NCBI GenBank assembly: GCA_030746295.1
Contig: JASLMY010000153.1
Coordinates: forward strand, 1 to 12,175
Length of the DNA stretch: 12,175 nucleotides
Direction of reading: 5' to 3'
From: Alphaproteobacteria bacterium
GTDB lineage: Bacteria > Pseudomonadota > Alphaproteobacteria > GCA-2731375
The position numbers were made by a program, and so were the translations under genes. This document shows positions 1 through 7,354 of the stretch, piece by piece; within the stretch, counting starts at the first letter, position 1; every line of letters begins with the position of its first letter. The notes under the pieces are model-generated. The model saw only the letters and a program-made list of their open reading frames with translations, searched no databases and was not told the DNA's origin.

Positions 1-432
1 TACGAGGAGGTGCGAGAGAAGCGCGGCCTCGCCTATTCCGCCTACAGCTATCTGATGCCGTTCGAGAACGCGGGCCTCTACATCGGTGGTGCCGGCACCC
101 GGAATGCAAAGGTTGCCGAGACGCTGGAGACGATCCGGACGGAGCTCGCCCGCATGCGCGATGGCGGCATCACCGAGAAGGAGCTGGTCGACGCCAAGAC
201 CTACATCAACGGCTCGTTCCCGCTGCGGCTGACCTCGAGCGGGCGAATCGCGGGCCTTCTGCTGGCCATGCAGCGCCACGACCTCGGCCTAGACTATCTG
301 GAGCGCCGAGCCGGGATCTACGACGCGATCACGCTCGCCGACGTGGCCCGCGTTGCCAAACGGTTGCTGCAGCCGGAGAAGATGTACGTCGTCGTCGTCG
401 GCGACCCCCAGGGGGTGGAGAGCGGCAACTGA
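1..432 (+). CDS. M16 family (pitrilysin-like) peptidase, C-terminal part only
   Basis: The frame is open from the first base to TGA at 430-432, so this is the 3' end of a gene that begins outside the window; the GTG at 10 is internal, not a start. The visible 143 residues begin YEEVREKRGLAYSAYS, the conserved Arg/Tyr-containing segment of the C-terminal half of M16B zinc peptidases and their inactive partner subunits. A helical stretch (ELARMRDGGITEKELVDAK) and the usual end near YVVVVGDP follow. In the family this half closes over the substrate, while the zinc motif HxxEH lies in the N-terminal half. That half is missing here, so I cannot say whether this is the catalytic subunit or the partner; alphaproteobacteria often carry the two in tandem. 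A signal peptide, if any, would also lie outside. The next gene on the same strand starts 272 bp later behind a repeat, so co-transcription is uncertain. Family call is firm; specific role unknown. Confidence 0.9.
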   Translation, partial: YEEVREKRGLAYSAYSYLMPFENAGLYIGGAGTRNAKVAETLETIRTELARMRDGGITEKELVDAKTYINGSFPLRLTSSGRIAGLLLAMQRHDLGLDYLERRAGIYDAITLADVARVAKRLLQPEKMYVVVVGDPQGVESGN

Positions 433-447
433 CCCGGCGATTGAAGT

Positions 448-477
448 AATCTCGTCGTTTCAACGAGTTACGAGATT
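448..477. repeat. Small dyad downstream of the M16 gene
   Basis: AATCTCGT at 448-455 is the exact reverse complement of ACGAGATT at 470-477. A second ACGAG copy at 463-467 could pair with the same left arm (CTCGT 451-455), giving two mutually exclusive stems. It lies 15 bp after the M16 stop codon, where a terminator would be expected, but no T-run follows and the stem is only 8 bp with a 14-base loop. It may be a weak or Rho-assisted 3' end, or chance. Confidence 0.35.
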
Positions 478-496
478 CGGATTCGCGAATATGTTC

Positions 497-551
497 ATTC
501 CCGTGAAAGCGGGAATCCAGAGGCGGCCGGGACTCCCGCTTTCACGGGAGT
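497..551. repeat. Dispersed palindromic repeat of two hairpins in inverted orientation (REP/MITE-like)
   Basis: Two short hairpins face each other. The left one is ATTCCCG (497-503), a 6-base loop TGAAAG, then CGGGAAT (510-516). The right one is ACTCCCG (532-538), loop CTTTCA, then CGGGAGT (545-551). The right unit is the reverse complement of the left except for two positions, so the whole 55 bp could also fold as one long hairpin. Frames through it read IPVKAGIQ on one strand and HSRESGSPG on the other, the well-known spurious peptides that mark this class of dispersed repeats in proteobacteria. It is not coding. A mobile (RAYT/MITE-type) origin is inference; no transposase is nearby. Copy number elsewhere in the genome cannot be seen here. 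Confidence 0.75.
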
Positions 552-704
552 GACGACAGATTGGCGTGGGCATCCAAACTCCGCTTGCGAGTTCATGACC
601 TGGGCCATCAATCTCCGAGCCGCGGCCCGGCCTCGCTTTTGAGCCCACAGCATTCCTGATAGGTTCGGCGGCGAAGCTCACAGCGCCCGGATTTGCCGCC
701 GCCC

Positions 705-2033
705 ATGACCTTCCAGCACAGTATAGACGATTGCCTCGCCGAGCGGATCGGCGAAGGCGGCTTGCCGCGGGACGAATACGAGGCCGCTCTGACGCGGACC
801 GGTCCGGTGCTGGACCGGCTCAGGCACGACTGGCGGGAGGGCACCTCGGCGCTGTTGGCGCAGCCTTCCAAGCGTGACGACCTGGCCGCACTTCGGGACG
901 TTGCCGAGGATTGGCGGCGGCGTTTTCGCCGCGTCTTCCTGCTCGGCATAGGCGGCTCCAGCCTCGGCGCACAAGCCTTGACGGCGGCCTTGCCGACCGC
1001 CGCGGGCACGCCCGAGCTCGTGGTTCTCGACAACCTCGACCTCGATGACGCAGGCCGCCTCGCCGATCCGGATCTCGCCGCCGACAGTGGCTATTTGGCG
1101 GTCTCCAAGTCCGGTGGCACGGACGAGAGCCTGAGCCAAGCGCTGGTCGCCGTCGACGCCGTGCGCGCCGGCCTGGGTGCCGAGGCCGGCGCCGACCGGT
1201 TCCTGATGATCACCGAGCCGGGGCCGCGCCCGCTCAGGCAGCTGGCCGAGGAGATCGGCGCGCCGGTGCTGGACCATCCGACCGACATCGACGGCCGCTA
1301 CAGCGTTTTGACGCTAGTCGGCATGTTGCCGGCGATGCTGTCGGGCATCGACGCGGCCGAGGTCCGCGCCGGTGCCGAGGCGGCCTTGGCCTGGACCCTG
1401 GAAGCGCCCGAGCCGGCGGCGGCGCCGGCCGCCCAGGGCGCGGCGATCGCCTACGGCCTCAACACCAGCCGCGGCGTCAGCCAGACCGTGCTGATGCCTT
1501 ACGACGCGCGGCTTCGGACCTTCGTCCTCTGGTATCGCCAGCTCTGGGCCGAGAGCCTGGGCAAATCGGGCCGCGGCACGACGCCGATCGCAGCACTCGG
1601 CCCGGTCGATCAGCACAGTCAGCTGCAACTCTATCTCGACGGCCCCTGGGACAAGATGTTCACGCTTCTGACGCTGCCGAAACGCGGCCTGGGGCCTGCT
1701 ATCGCGGCCGACCTCGCCGAGACCGTCGGCCTGGAGCGTCTCGGCGGCCACCGGCTCGGCGATCTCGTTGCCGCCATGCAGCGTGCCACCCACGAGGCCT
1801 TGACCGACCAGGGCCGCCCGGTGCGCCGGCTCGCACTGGAGCGGCTGGACGCGCCGACCATGGGGTCGCTTTTCATGCACTTCACTCTGGAAACCCTGAT
1901 CGCGGCCGAGCTTTTCGGCGTCGATCCCTTCGGCCAGCCGGCGGTGGAGGCGGGCAAGGTCCTGGCCCGTCGCTACCTGGCCGAGGCCGGTCAAGGCAAC
2001 GGCGGCTCCGCCTGCCGAGACGGGGAGGCGTGA
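705..2033 (+). CDS. pgi: Glucose-6-phosphate isomerase
   Basis: Interconverts glucose-6-phosphate and fructose-6-phosphate in the cytoplasm, linking glycolysis/gluconeogenesis with the pentose phosphate and Entner-Doudoroff routes. Numbered from the ATG at 705 (442 residues): sugar-phosphate-binding SIS motifs [10 protein letters not shown] (81-90) and SKSGGTDES (134-142), the family block [14 protein letters not shown] (197-210), then [15 protein letters not shown], whose Glu283 matches the catalytic Glu, [12 protein letters not shown] with the ring-opening His304, and AVEAGKVLA with the C-terminal catalytic Lys418. All key residues are present, so it should be active. It is the short bacterial form (about 440-450 residues, against about 550 in E. 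coli) and is not fused to transaldolase, as happens in some alphaproteobacteria. No clear Shine-Dalgarno precedes the ATG; TTG at 693 in the same frame is the alternative start. Its stop overlaps the mutL start by one base. Confidence 0.93.
   Translation: MTFQHSIDDCLAERIGEGGLPRDEYEAALTRTGPVLDRLRHDWREGTSALLAQPSKRDDLAALRDVAEDWRRRFRRVFLLGIGGSSLGAQALTAALPTAAGTPELVVLDNLDLDDAGRLADPDLAADSGYLAVSKSGGTDESLSQALVAVDAVRAGLGAEAGADRFLMITEPGPRPLRQLAEEIGAPVLDHPTDIDGRYSVLTLVGMLPAMLSGIDAAEVRAGAEAALAWTLEAPEPAAAPAAQGAAIAYGLNTSRGVSQTVLMPYDARLRTFVLWYRQLWAESLGKSGRGTTPIAALGPVDQHSQLQLYLDGPWDKMFTLLTLPKRGLGPAIAADLAETVGLERLGGHRLGDLVAAMQRATHEALTDQGRPVRRLALERLDAPTMGSLFMHFTLETLIAAELFGVDPFGQPAVEAGKVLARRYLAEAGQGNGGSACRDGEA
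2022..2028 (+). promoter_or_regulatory. Ribosome binding site for mutL, inside the end of pgi
   Basis: GGGGAGG ends 4 bases before the ATG at 2033, where the pgi stop and mutL start share TGATG. It favours ATG 2033 over the GTG at 2030, which would leave only one base of spacing. The layout suggests that ribosomes finishing pgi reinitiate on mutL. Confidence 0.65.
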
Positions 2034-3835
2034 TGCTGCGCCGACTGCCGGAAGCGACCATCAACCGGATCGCTGCCGGCGAGGTCGTCGAGCGTCCGGC
2101 GAGTGCCGTCAAGGAGCTGGTCGAGAACGCCCTCGATGCCGGCGCCCGGCATGTCGACGTGGTGATGGCCGACGGCGGTCGGCGCCTGATCACGGTCAGC
2201 GACGACGGCGTCGGCATGACGCGGGACGAGCTCTGCCTCGCGGTCGAGCGCCACGCCACCTCGAAGCTGCCCGACGACGATTTGCTCGACATCAAGTGGC
2301 TCGGCTTCCGTGGCGAGGCGCTGCCGTCGATCGCCGCGGTCAGCCGCCTCGCCATCACCAGCCGGGCTCGGGCCGAGGCCGAGGCTTGGCGTCTCGAGGT
2401 CGAGGCCGGTGCCACATCGGCGCCGGTGCCGGCGGCGCATCCGCCGGGCACCCGGGTCGAGGTCCGCGACCTCTTCTTCGCCACCCCGGCCCGGCTCAAG
2501 TTTCTGAAAACCGCCCGCACCGAGCTGACGCATGCCGTCGAAGCCCTGCGCCGGCTGGCGATGGCGAACCCCGCGGTCGGCTTCCAGCTTCGCGACGGCG
2601 AGCGCCGGGTGCTGAACCTGCCGCCGGCCCAGGGCGACCTGTTTCAGGCCCGGCTCGACCGGCTCGGCGCCGTCTTGGGCCGCGAGTTCGCCGAGAACGC
2701 GCTCGCGATCGAGGCCGAGCGCCAGGGCCTTCGGCTCACCGGCTATGCCGGCCTGCCGACCTACAACCGCGGCAACGCGCAGCAGCAGTACCTCTTCGTC
2801 AACGGCCGCGCGGTCCGCGACCGGCTTTTGGTCGGCGCTGTCCGCGCCGCCTATATGGAGGTGCTGGCCCGCGACCGCCATCCGGTCGTGGCGCTCTTCC
2901 TGGAGCTGCCGGCGGAACTGGTCGACGTCAACGTCCACCCGGCCAAGACCGAGGTTCGCTTCCGCGAGCCGGGCCTGGTCCGTGGCCTGATCGTCAGCGC
3001 CCTTCGCCACGCCCTCGCCGAGGCCGGCCACCGGGCCGCCAGCACGGTCTCGGCCGCAGCGCTCGGCGCCTTCCGGCCCGAGGGCGCGACCGTGACCCCC
3101 TGGCCCGCGCGGCGGCCGTCAGGTGGCGGCCTCGCGCACGGCCTGGCCGAAGCGGCGGCCCTCTATCAGGCGCCCGAGGCGCCGCCGGAGCGCCTGCCGG
3201 GGACCGCGCTGCCGGGAGCCCGGGCAGTACCGGCAACCGAGACGGTGCCGGACGAGCACCCGTTGGGTGCCGCCCGGGCCCAGCTGCACGAGACCTATAT
3301 CGTCGCCGAGAGCTCGGATGGCATTGTCGTCGTCGACCAGCACGCCGCGCACGAGCGCATCGTCATGGAGCGGATGAAGGCCGAGCTCGGCACCGGCGGC
3401 GTCGCCCGGCAGCTCTTGTTGCTGCCCGAAGTGGTCGAGCTCGACGAGGCCGGCGTCGCGCGGCTGGCGGAGCGGACCGACGAGCTGGCCGAGCTCGGCC
3501 TCGGTCTCGAGGCCTTTGGCGCCGGCGCCGTCGTTGTCCGCGAGGTGCCGGCCCTCCTGGGCCAGACCGACGTCCGGGGCCTGGTTCGGGACCTCGCCGA
3601 CGAGCTGGCCGAGCTCGACCAGGCGCTCAGCCTCAAGGACCGGCTCGACGACGTCGCCGCCACCATGGCTTGCCACGCCTCGGTCCGGGCCGGCCGCCGC
3701 CTCACCGTGGAGGAGATGAACGCGCTCTTGCGCGACATGGAGCGGACCCCCAACGCCGGCCAGTGCAACCACGGCCGCCCGACTTACGTCGCCCTGAACT
3801 TGGCCGATATCGAGCGCCTCTTCGGCCGGCGCTGA
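2033..3835 (+). CDS. mutL: DNA mismatch repair protein MutL, endonuclease-type
   Basis: MutL couples mismatch recognition by MutS to strand incision. The 600-residue protein has the GHKL ATPase at its N terminus: ENALDAGA (31-38), DDGVGM (57-62), RHATSKL and GFRGEAL (91-97). The transducer part follows, with the NGRAVRD and [14 protein letters not shown] blocks (about 257-310), a Pro/Ala-rich linker (about 335-410), and the C-terminal dimerisation/nuclease domain. That domain carries [12 protein letters not shown] (435-446), an exact DQHA-x2-E-x4-E metal motif, plus ACHASVRAG (546-554) and CNHGRP (578-583), the other residues of the nuclease site. It is therefore of the nicking type, used in bacteria that lack MutH/Dam-directed repair, unlike E. 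coli MutL. It overlaps pgi by one base and ends 13 bp from the convergent nucleotidyltransferase gene. Length is normal and no motif is missing. Confidence 0.97.
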   Translation: MLRRLPEATINRIAAGEVVERPASAVKELVENALDAGARHVDVVMADGGRRLITVSDDGVGMTRDELCLAVERHATSKLPDDDLLDIKWLGFRGEALPSIAAVSRLAITSRARAEAEAWRLEVEAGATSAPVPAAHPPGTRVEVRDLFFATPARLKFLKTARTELTHAVEALRRLAMANPAVGFQLRDGERRVLNLPPAQGDLFQARLDRLGAVLGREFAENALAIEAERQGLRLTGYAGLPTYNRGNAQQQYLFVNGRAVRDRLLVGAVRAAYMEVLARDRHPVVALFLELPAELVDVNVHPAKTEVRFREPGLVRGLIVSALRHALAEAGHRAASTVSAAALGAFRPEGATVTPWPARRPSGGGLAHGLAEAAALYQAPEAPPERLPGTALPGARAVPATETVPDEHPLGAARAQLHETYIVAESSDGIVVVDQHAAHERIVMERMKAELGTGGVARQLLLLPEVVELDEAGVARLAERTDELAELGLGLEAFGAGAVVVREVPALLGQTDVRGLVRDLADELAELDQALSLKDRLDDVAATMACHASVRAGRRLTVEEMNALLRDMERTPNAGQCNHGRPTYVALNLADIERLFGRR

Positions 3836-3848
3836 GGCCACGACACGC

Positions 3849-4427
3849 TTAGTCTTCTTCGGGCATCACCAGCTCGAGCTTGGGCCAGAGGCCCTGCCAG
3901 TCCTTGGCCGCGACCCGGCCTCGATACTGCTCGGGCCGGCGGCGGCCGGCCGGCGTCGGCCGGAGGCGGAGGGCGAGCAAGTCGTCGAGGCCGTGCGGTG
4001 CCGCGAGGTGCAGGCGATCTTCCGCGTCTAGGCGCACCGCCACCGCGGTCGCGGTCTCCAGCCAATGGCGGAGCGCGTCCGTGGTGTCTCGGTAGGCTGG
4101 GTCGCCGTTGCGCAGGTGCATACGGGCCTGGTTGCGGACCTCCCAGGGCAGCTCCGGTGCGGCCCGGCGCAAGGCCCGCTCGATAGCTTGCTCCGCTTCC
4201 GGCCTCGGGTCGGCGGCATCGAAATAGAGGACGTCGATGTCGGCGGGCGGGGTTGCCCGGGCGTGGCCTTGCAGCCGGTCCCAGACCAGGTTGCGGACGA
4301 AGCCGGCGCCGACCCAGCAGTCTGGCAGCCCCAGATCGTGGACCCGGGCCAGCACCGACAGCCGCCAGCCGTCGGCCCGGATCAGATCGAGGACGAAATC
4401 GACAGCGTCGTCGGTGCTTGAATTCAT
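3849..4427 (-). CDS. Nucleotidyltransferase-fold protein, NTP_transf_6 (former DUF925) type
   Basis: The 192-residue protein has the pattern of the bacterial NTP_transf_6 family: GAGFVRN (40-46) as the glycine-containing nucleotide-binding turn, an acidic pair D63-I-D65 in ADIDVLYFD as the metal-binding DxD, and the block WEVRNQARMH (95-104). The fold is that of DNA polymerase beta-type nucleotidyltransferases. The substrate is not established for this family to my knowledge, so I give no function beyond likely nucleotidyl transfer. It is cytoplasmic, with no signal or membrane segment. ATG 4427 was chosen because GAGGAGGGG lies just upstream; the frame runs further to 4502 but that extension has no ribosome site. 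It converges on mutL (13-bp gap, no visible terminator hairpin) and diverges from the GNAT gene across 127 bp. Confidence 0.85.
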   Translation of the reverse strand: MNSSTDDAVDFVLDLIRADGWRLSVLARVHDLGLPDCWVGAGFVRNLVWDRLQGHARATPPADIDVLYFDAADPRPEAEQAIERALRRAAPELPWEVRNQARMHLRNGDPAYRDTTDALRHWLETATAVAVRLDAEDRLHLAAPHGLDDLLALRLRPTPAGRRRPEQYRGRVAAKDWQGLWPKLELVMPEED

Positions 4428-4430
4428 GGT

Positions 4431-4442
4431 CTGCCCCTCCTC
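4431..4442 (-). promoter_or_regulatory. Ribosome binding site that sets the nucleotidyltransferase start
   Basis: On the minus strand the sequence reads GAGGAGGGGCAG and ends 3 bases from the ATG at 4427, with the purine core 6 bases away. This strong site decides for the shorter 192-residue product. Confidence 0.6.
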
Positions 4443-4554
4443 GGCGAAACATAGGGCATTGTCGGATCGTCCGGCAGCATCGGGTTTCGAAGCGGCGGGC
4501 AAAGCGGGTTAAGATGGCTTGGCGGCCCGGGCAACGGGCTGGCGGAGCGCACCC

Positions 4555-5121
4555 ATGGAGATCCTCACCCGCCGTCTGATGCTGAGGCGCCGCGACCGCG
4601 GCGGCGGCGAGGCCCAGGCGGTGGGCTTTTGTGATCCGGCGGTGCGCCGTCACCTCGCGATCTCGGCCATGGATGCCGACGAGGCCTACAGCTTTGCCGG
4701 GCAGTTCATCCGCGAGAGCCGCACCGAGTTTCGCGACGCCGGCACCGGGGCGATGGCGATCCAGCCGCTGGGCGGCGCGGTCGCGATCGGCTACTGCGGC
4801 CTCAGACCGTTGCCGGAGGAGGCCCGCGTACTGGAGCTGATGTATTCGCTGCGTCCCGGATTTTGGGGCCTTGGCCTCGCCACCGAGGCGGCGCGGGCGG
4901 CGCTCGACTGGGGCTTAGACGCGCTTGCGATCGACGAGGTCATCGGCCTTTGCCGGCCCGACAACGAGGCCTCTGGGCGGGTGATGCAGAAGCTCGCCAT
5001 GGCCTATTCCGGCGTCACCGAGCGCTATTACGGGGATCGCCTCAAGCTCTTTCGATTGCCGCGCCATCTCTGGCGCCAAGGCAGCGTGGCGGCGCTCAGT
5101 CGGCCGCGTCGACCAGGCTGA
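4555..5121 (+). CDS. GNAT family N-acetyltransferase (RimJ/RimL-like)
   Basis: Transfers an acetyl group from acetyl-CoA to an amine; the acceptor cannot be told from sequence. The 188 residues start METRRL-like (MEILTRRLMLRR), typical of the Acetyltransf_3 group that includes ribosomal-protein and small-molecule acetyltransferases. The acetyl-CoA pyrophosphate loop is RPGFWGLGLAT (100-110), preceded by the beta strand ELMYSL and followed by the helix TEAARAALDWG. The conserved Asn region NEASGRVMQKL (137-147) completes the core. ATG 4555 has GGAG at 4544-4547 with 7-base spacing; TTG 4519 is a weaker alternative. The last 26 bp overlap, tail to tail, with the glutamine amidotransferase gene on the other strand. 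It is divergently arranged with the nucleotidyltransferase, but nothing shows a shared task. Confidence 0.85.
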   Translation: MEILTRRLMLRRRDRGGGEAQAVGFCDPAVRRHLAISAMDADEAYSFAGQFIRESRTEFRDAGTGAMAIQPLGGAVAIGYCGLRPLPEEARVLELMYSLRPGFWGLGLATEAARAALDWGLDALAIDEVIGLCRPDNEASGRVMQKLAMAYSGVTERYYGDRLKLFRLPRHLWRQGSVAALSRPRRPG

Positions 5122-5851
5122 CCGCGTCCGCCCGGCGGTCCGCGCAATCGCCGGCCGCCGCCTCGAGTCCGAGCCAGTAGTCGAGAAAGCCGTCGAGCCA
5201 GACCTCGACCCCGGCATCGTGCTCGGTATGGCCCTCGAGATGGGCTTGGCGCGGCTGCGCCCCCGGCAGGACCATGCGGTGGGTCGCCTTGGCGGTCCAG
5301 CGGTGCATCATCTCGCGCGTCACCTCGGGATGGAACTGGACCGCCAGCGCCCGGCCGTGGCGGAAGGCCTGGTTGGGGAAGTATTCGCCCTCGGCCAGAA
5401 GCTCGGCACCGGCCGGCAGGCCGAAGCCCTCGCCGTGCCACTGGTAGAAGTACTGTTCCCGGGGAAAGAGGCCGCAGCCGACCTCGGTGGCGCGGATGGG
5501 GTAATAGCCGATCTCGTGCCAGCCGTGCGGGTGCGGGCCGACGTCGGCGCCTAAGTGACGGGCCAACAGCTGGGCGCCGAGGCAGATCCCGAGGAAGGGC
5601 TTTTCTTCCCGCAGTGGGATGTCGAGCCAGTCGAGCTCGGCCTTGATGGTCGGCAGGTTGGTATCGTCGTTGGCGCTCATCGGGCCGCCGAAGATCACCG
5701 CGCCGGCGTGCTCGGTCAGCGTGTCGGGCAGCGGATCGCCGAGGGCGACGCGCCTGATGTCGAGCGCGAAGCCGCGGTCGACGAGCTTGCGGGCCACTCG
5801 GCCCGGGTCGGAGCGCACCTGATGGACGATGAGAAGAATCTTACGGGACAT
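5096..5851 (-). CDS. Class I glutamine amidotransferase (GMP synthase glutaminase-like, stand-alone)
   Basis: The 251-residue protein is a class I glutaminase domain of the free-standing type related to the amidotransferase part of GMP synthase. The nucleophile is Cys90 in FLGICLGAQLLA, and His174 and Glu176 in AVQFHPEVT complete the triad, so it should hydrolyse glutamine or a related gamma-glutamyl compound. An early strand AVIFGGPMSAND (51-62) supplies the oxyanion-side glycines. There is no fused synthetase domain; proteins like this may act with an unlinked partner or as gamma-glutamyl hydrolases, which cannot be decided here. It is cytoplasmic, with no signal peptide. Its 3' end overlaps the GNAT gene by 26 bp. 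The oxygenase gene upstream on the same strand is 91 bp away, so co-transcription is possible. Confidence 0.88.
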   Translation of the reverse strand: MSRKILLIVHQVRSDPGRVARKLVDRGFALDIRRVALGDPLPDTLTEHAGAVIFGGPMSANDDTNLPTIKAELDWLDIPLREEKPFLGICLGAQLLARHLGADVGPHPHGWHEIGYYPIRATEVGCGLFPREQYFYQWHGEGFGLPAGAELLAEGEYFPNQAFRHGRALAVQFHPEVTREMMHRWTAKATHRMVLPGAQPRQAHLEGHTEHDAGVEVWLDGFLDYWLGLEAAAGDCADRRADAVSLVDAAD

Positions 5852-5942
5852 GGCTGGCGAATTTAGCCGCAGGGAGGATAGATGACAATCTGCTGATGAG
5901 CTTGGATTTCAAAGGTTGATAAAGCGTTCGGAAGGCCCGGCC

Positions 5943-6956
5943 CTAGGGCGGCGTCTCGGTCTCCGTTGCGTCGACGCCGCTGCGGTAGTTGCTGTCCATG
6001 AACCAGCGACGATATTCCCGGTAGGTGACCGGCGGGTGTTTCGCCGCCTCCCCGGCGCCGCGGCAGCTCGGCAGGCAGCTGATCTCATGGTCGAGATTGG
6101 GGCTGAAGAAGAACGCCGCCGCATAGCGCTCGGCGGCACTGTCGTTCACCGCCATGTGCTGGGTCGAGAGCAGGCGATCGTTGCTCCAGCGCCTGAGCAT
6201 GTCGCCGGAGTTGACGATGAAGCCGTCCGCCACCTCGGGTGCTACGCGCCATTCCCCCTCGGGCGTCCGGATGTGCAAGCCCGGCGCGCCGTGGGTCGCC
6301 AGCACGGTCAGGAAGGAGGCGTCCGTGTGCGGCGCGATGCCGAACTGGTTTGCCTCGCGGCGGAGTGGCGGGTAGTGCGAGAGCCTGAGGCTCGCCTGCG
6401 GCCAGCGGAAGGCTGCCCCGAAATAATCGGGATCGAGGTCGAGGGCATAGAGCGGCAGCAAGCGGTGGGCGAAGGCCTCCACCGTCGCATAGTAGTCAAG
6501 CACCGTCTCGCGGAAGCCGGTTAGATCCTCCGGCCACTGGTTGGGGCACTCGTAACCGGCGGCCTCGGCCGGGTCGGCGTCCGCCGGTGGCGCTTCGCGC
6601 TCGACGAAGAAGGCCTCGTTCAGGTCCGGCCGGTCGTTCTCGTTGATGGTCGAGGTCTTGATCGAATATGCGGCCGACGGCAAATACCCGGCATAACTCT
6701 CGGCGAAGCGAACGCGGAGCTTGTCGTCGAGCGGCAGTTCGTGAAAACGACGGGCCTGGGAGAAGACCGCGGCAATCTTCTCTCGCGGCACGCCGTGATT
6801 GACCACCGCGACGAAGCCCAGCTGCTCCAAGGCCTCGCGCAGCGCCGCTGCCGCGGCCGCCGTCGCGCCTTCGTCGCCGGCGAGATAGGCCCCGAGATCG
6901 ATCACCGGCAGATCTAGCACTTCCGGCGCGCTCGCCGAACCCCTCTCAAGCATCAT
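5943..6956 (-). CDS. Isopenicillin N synthase-like 2-oxoglutarate/Fe(II)-dependent oxygenase
   Basis: The 337 residues follow the two-part IPNS family layout. The N-terminal DIOX_N-like region contains LPVIDLGAYL (16-25) and LGFVAVVNHGVP (46-57). The C-terminal 2OG-Fe(II) double-stranded beta helix carries the iron triad His210 and Asp212 (APHTDASFLTVL) and His267 (STQHMAVN). The co-substrate Arg277 sits in ERYAAAFFFSPN, where the usual R-x-S has Ala279 instead of Ser. A long conserved middle part includes NEAFFVER. Substrates in this family range from peptides to plant-hormone-like and ethylene-forming reactions; nothing fixes it here. Two adjacent ATGs (6956 and 6953) are served by GGAG at 6962-6965. 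The gene diverges from the PilZ gene across a 398-bp spacer and lies upstream of the glutamine amidotransferase on the same strand. Confidence 0.9.
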   Translation of the reverse strand: MMLERGSASAPEVLDLPVIDLGAYLAGDEGATAAAAAALREALEQLGFVAVVNHGVPREKIAAVFSQARRFHELPLDDKLRVRFAESYAGYLPSAAYSIKTSTINENDRPDLNEAFFVEREAPPADADPAEAAGYECPNQWPEDLTGFRETVLDYYATVEAFAHRLLPLYALDLDPDYFGAAFRWPQASLRLSHYPPLRREANQFGIAPHTDASFLTVLATHGAPGLHIRTPEGEWRVAPEVADGFIVNSGDMLRRWSNDRLLSTQHMAVNDSAAERYAAAFFFSPNLDHEISCLPSCRGAGEAAKHPPVTYREYRRWFMDSNYRSGVDATETETPP

Positions 6957-7354
6957 CCCCTCTCCGATCCAGGCGTCAGAGGATACACGACAAGTTTCCT
7001 GGCCGAGAAGCGCCCGCTCATGGATAAGCGGCGGCCTTAGTCGCGAGAACGTCCGGACCTCGGGGCACGCGCGCCATCGCCACCGAGTCGTAAGAACGGC
7101 ACGAAATAACCACTGTCGGGATCTAGGCGCCTTCCAATATACCGTCGCGTCTCGACCGTTTCATGGTGCCCCTCCTGGCGGGCCATCGCATCAAAGCGGC
7201 ATTGCCTTCCCAACAGCTGAAACGGCTCCGGCCTGGCTCGACCTTGGTGGCACCGATGGAGCTTCGGCAAACGCGATCTCGCTAACGAGCAGTAAACTGG
7301 AGCAAGATATGTTATTTTCTTGATTCGCGCCGGGAAAACGGGACGACGCCGATC
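6957..7354. other. Divergent intergenic spacer without a convincing gene
   Basis: This 398-bp stretch separates the oxygenase (leftward) from the PilZ gene (rightward) and should hold both promoters. It is visibly richer in A+T than its surroundings near 7095-7145 and 7290-7325. I cannot assign -35/-10 boxes with confidence. A 77-codon minus-strand frame (7037-7270) starts at TTG and has no homology I recognise. A 13-codon frame with a very good ribosome site lies at 7123-7164 and is listed separately. I see no tRNA, no terminator with a T-run and no insertion sequence ends. Confidence 0.5.
7123..7164 (-). CDS. Possible 13-residue leader or decayed gene start
   Basis: On the minus strand GGAGGGG is followed after 4 bases by ATG and the short frame MKRSRRDGILEGA, then TAG. 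The ribosome site is better than that of several full genes in this window. It points toward the oxygenase gene, whose start is about 166 bp further on. It could be a leader peptide, the surviving 5' end of a lost gene, or chance. Nothing in the peptide (no run of one amino acid) suggests a classical attenuator. Confidence 0.2.
   Translation of the reverse strand: MKRSRRDGILEGA

Noticed and set aside
460..681. Frames through the repeat at 497-551 reading IPVKAGIQ and HSRESGSPG
   Set aside because: These are typical spurious translations of a dispersed palindromic repeat, not genes.
1991..3841. Long open frames antisense to pgi and mutL (for example 1991-3031 and 3119-3841 minus, 2296-3852 plus)
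   Set aside because: They mirror the GC-rich third positions of real genes, have low-complexity Arg/Ala/Gly-rich products and no recognisable domain.
4485..4515. Possible promoter for the GNAT gene (TTTCGA and TAAGAT)
   Set aside because: The spacing is 19 bp and the -35 match is poor; not separable from background.
5940..5949. Palindrome GCCCTAGGGC at the end of the oxygenase gene
   Set aside because: A 10-bp palindrome without a loop or T-run that overlaps the stop codon; expected by chance in GC-rich DNA.
7037..7270. 77-codon minus-strand frame in the divergent spacer
   Set aside because: It starts at TTG without a good ribosome site, has no recognisable domain, and contains a better ribosome site serving another frame.
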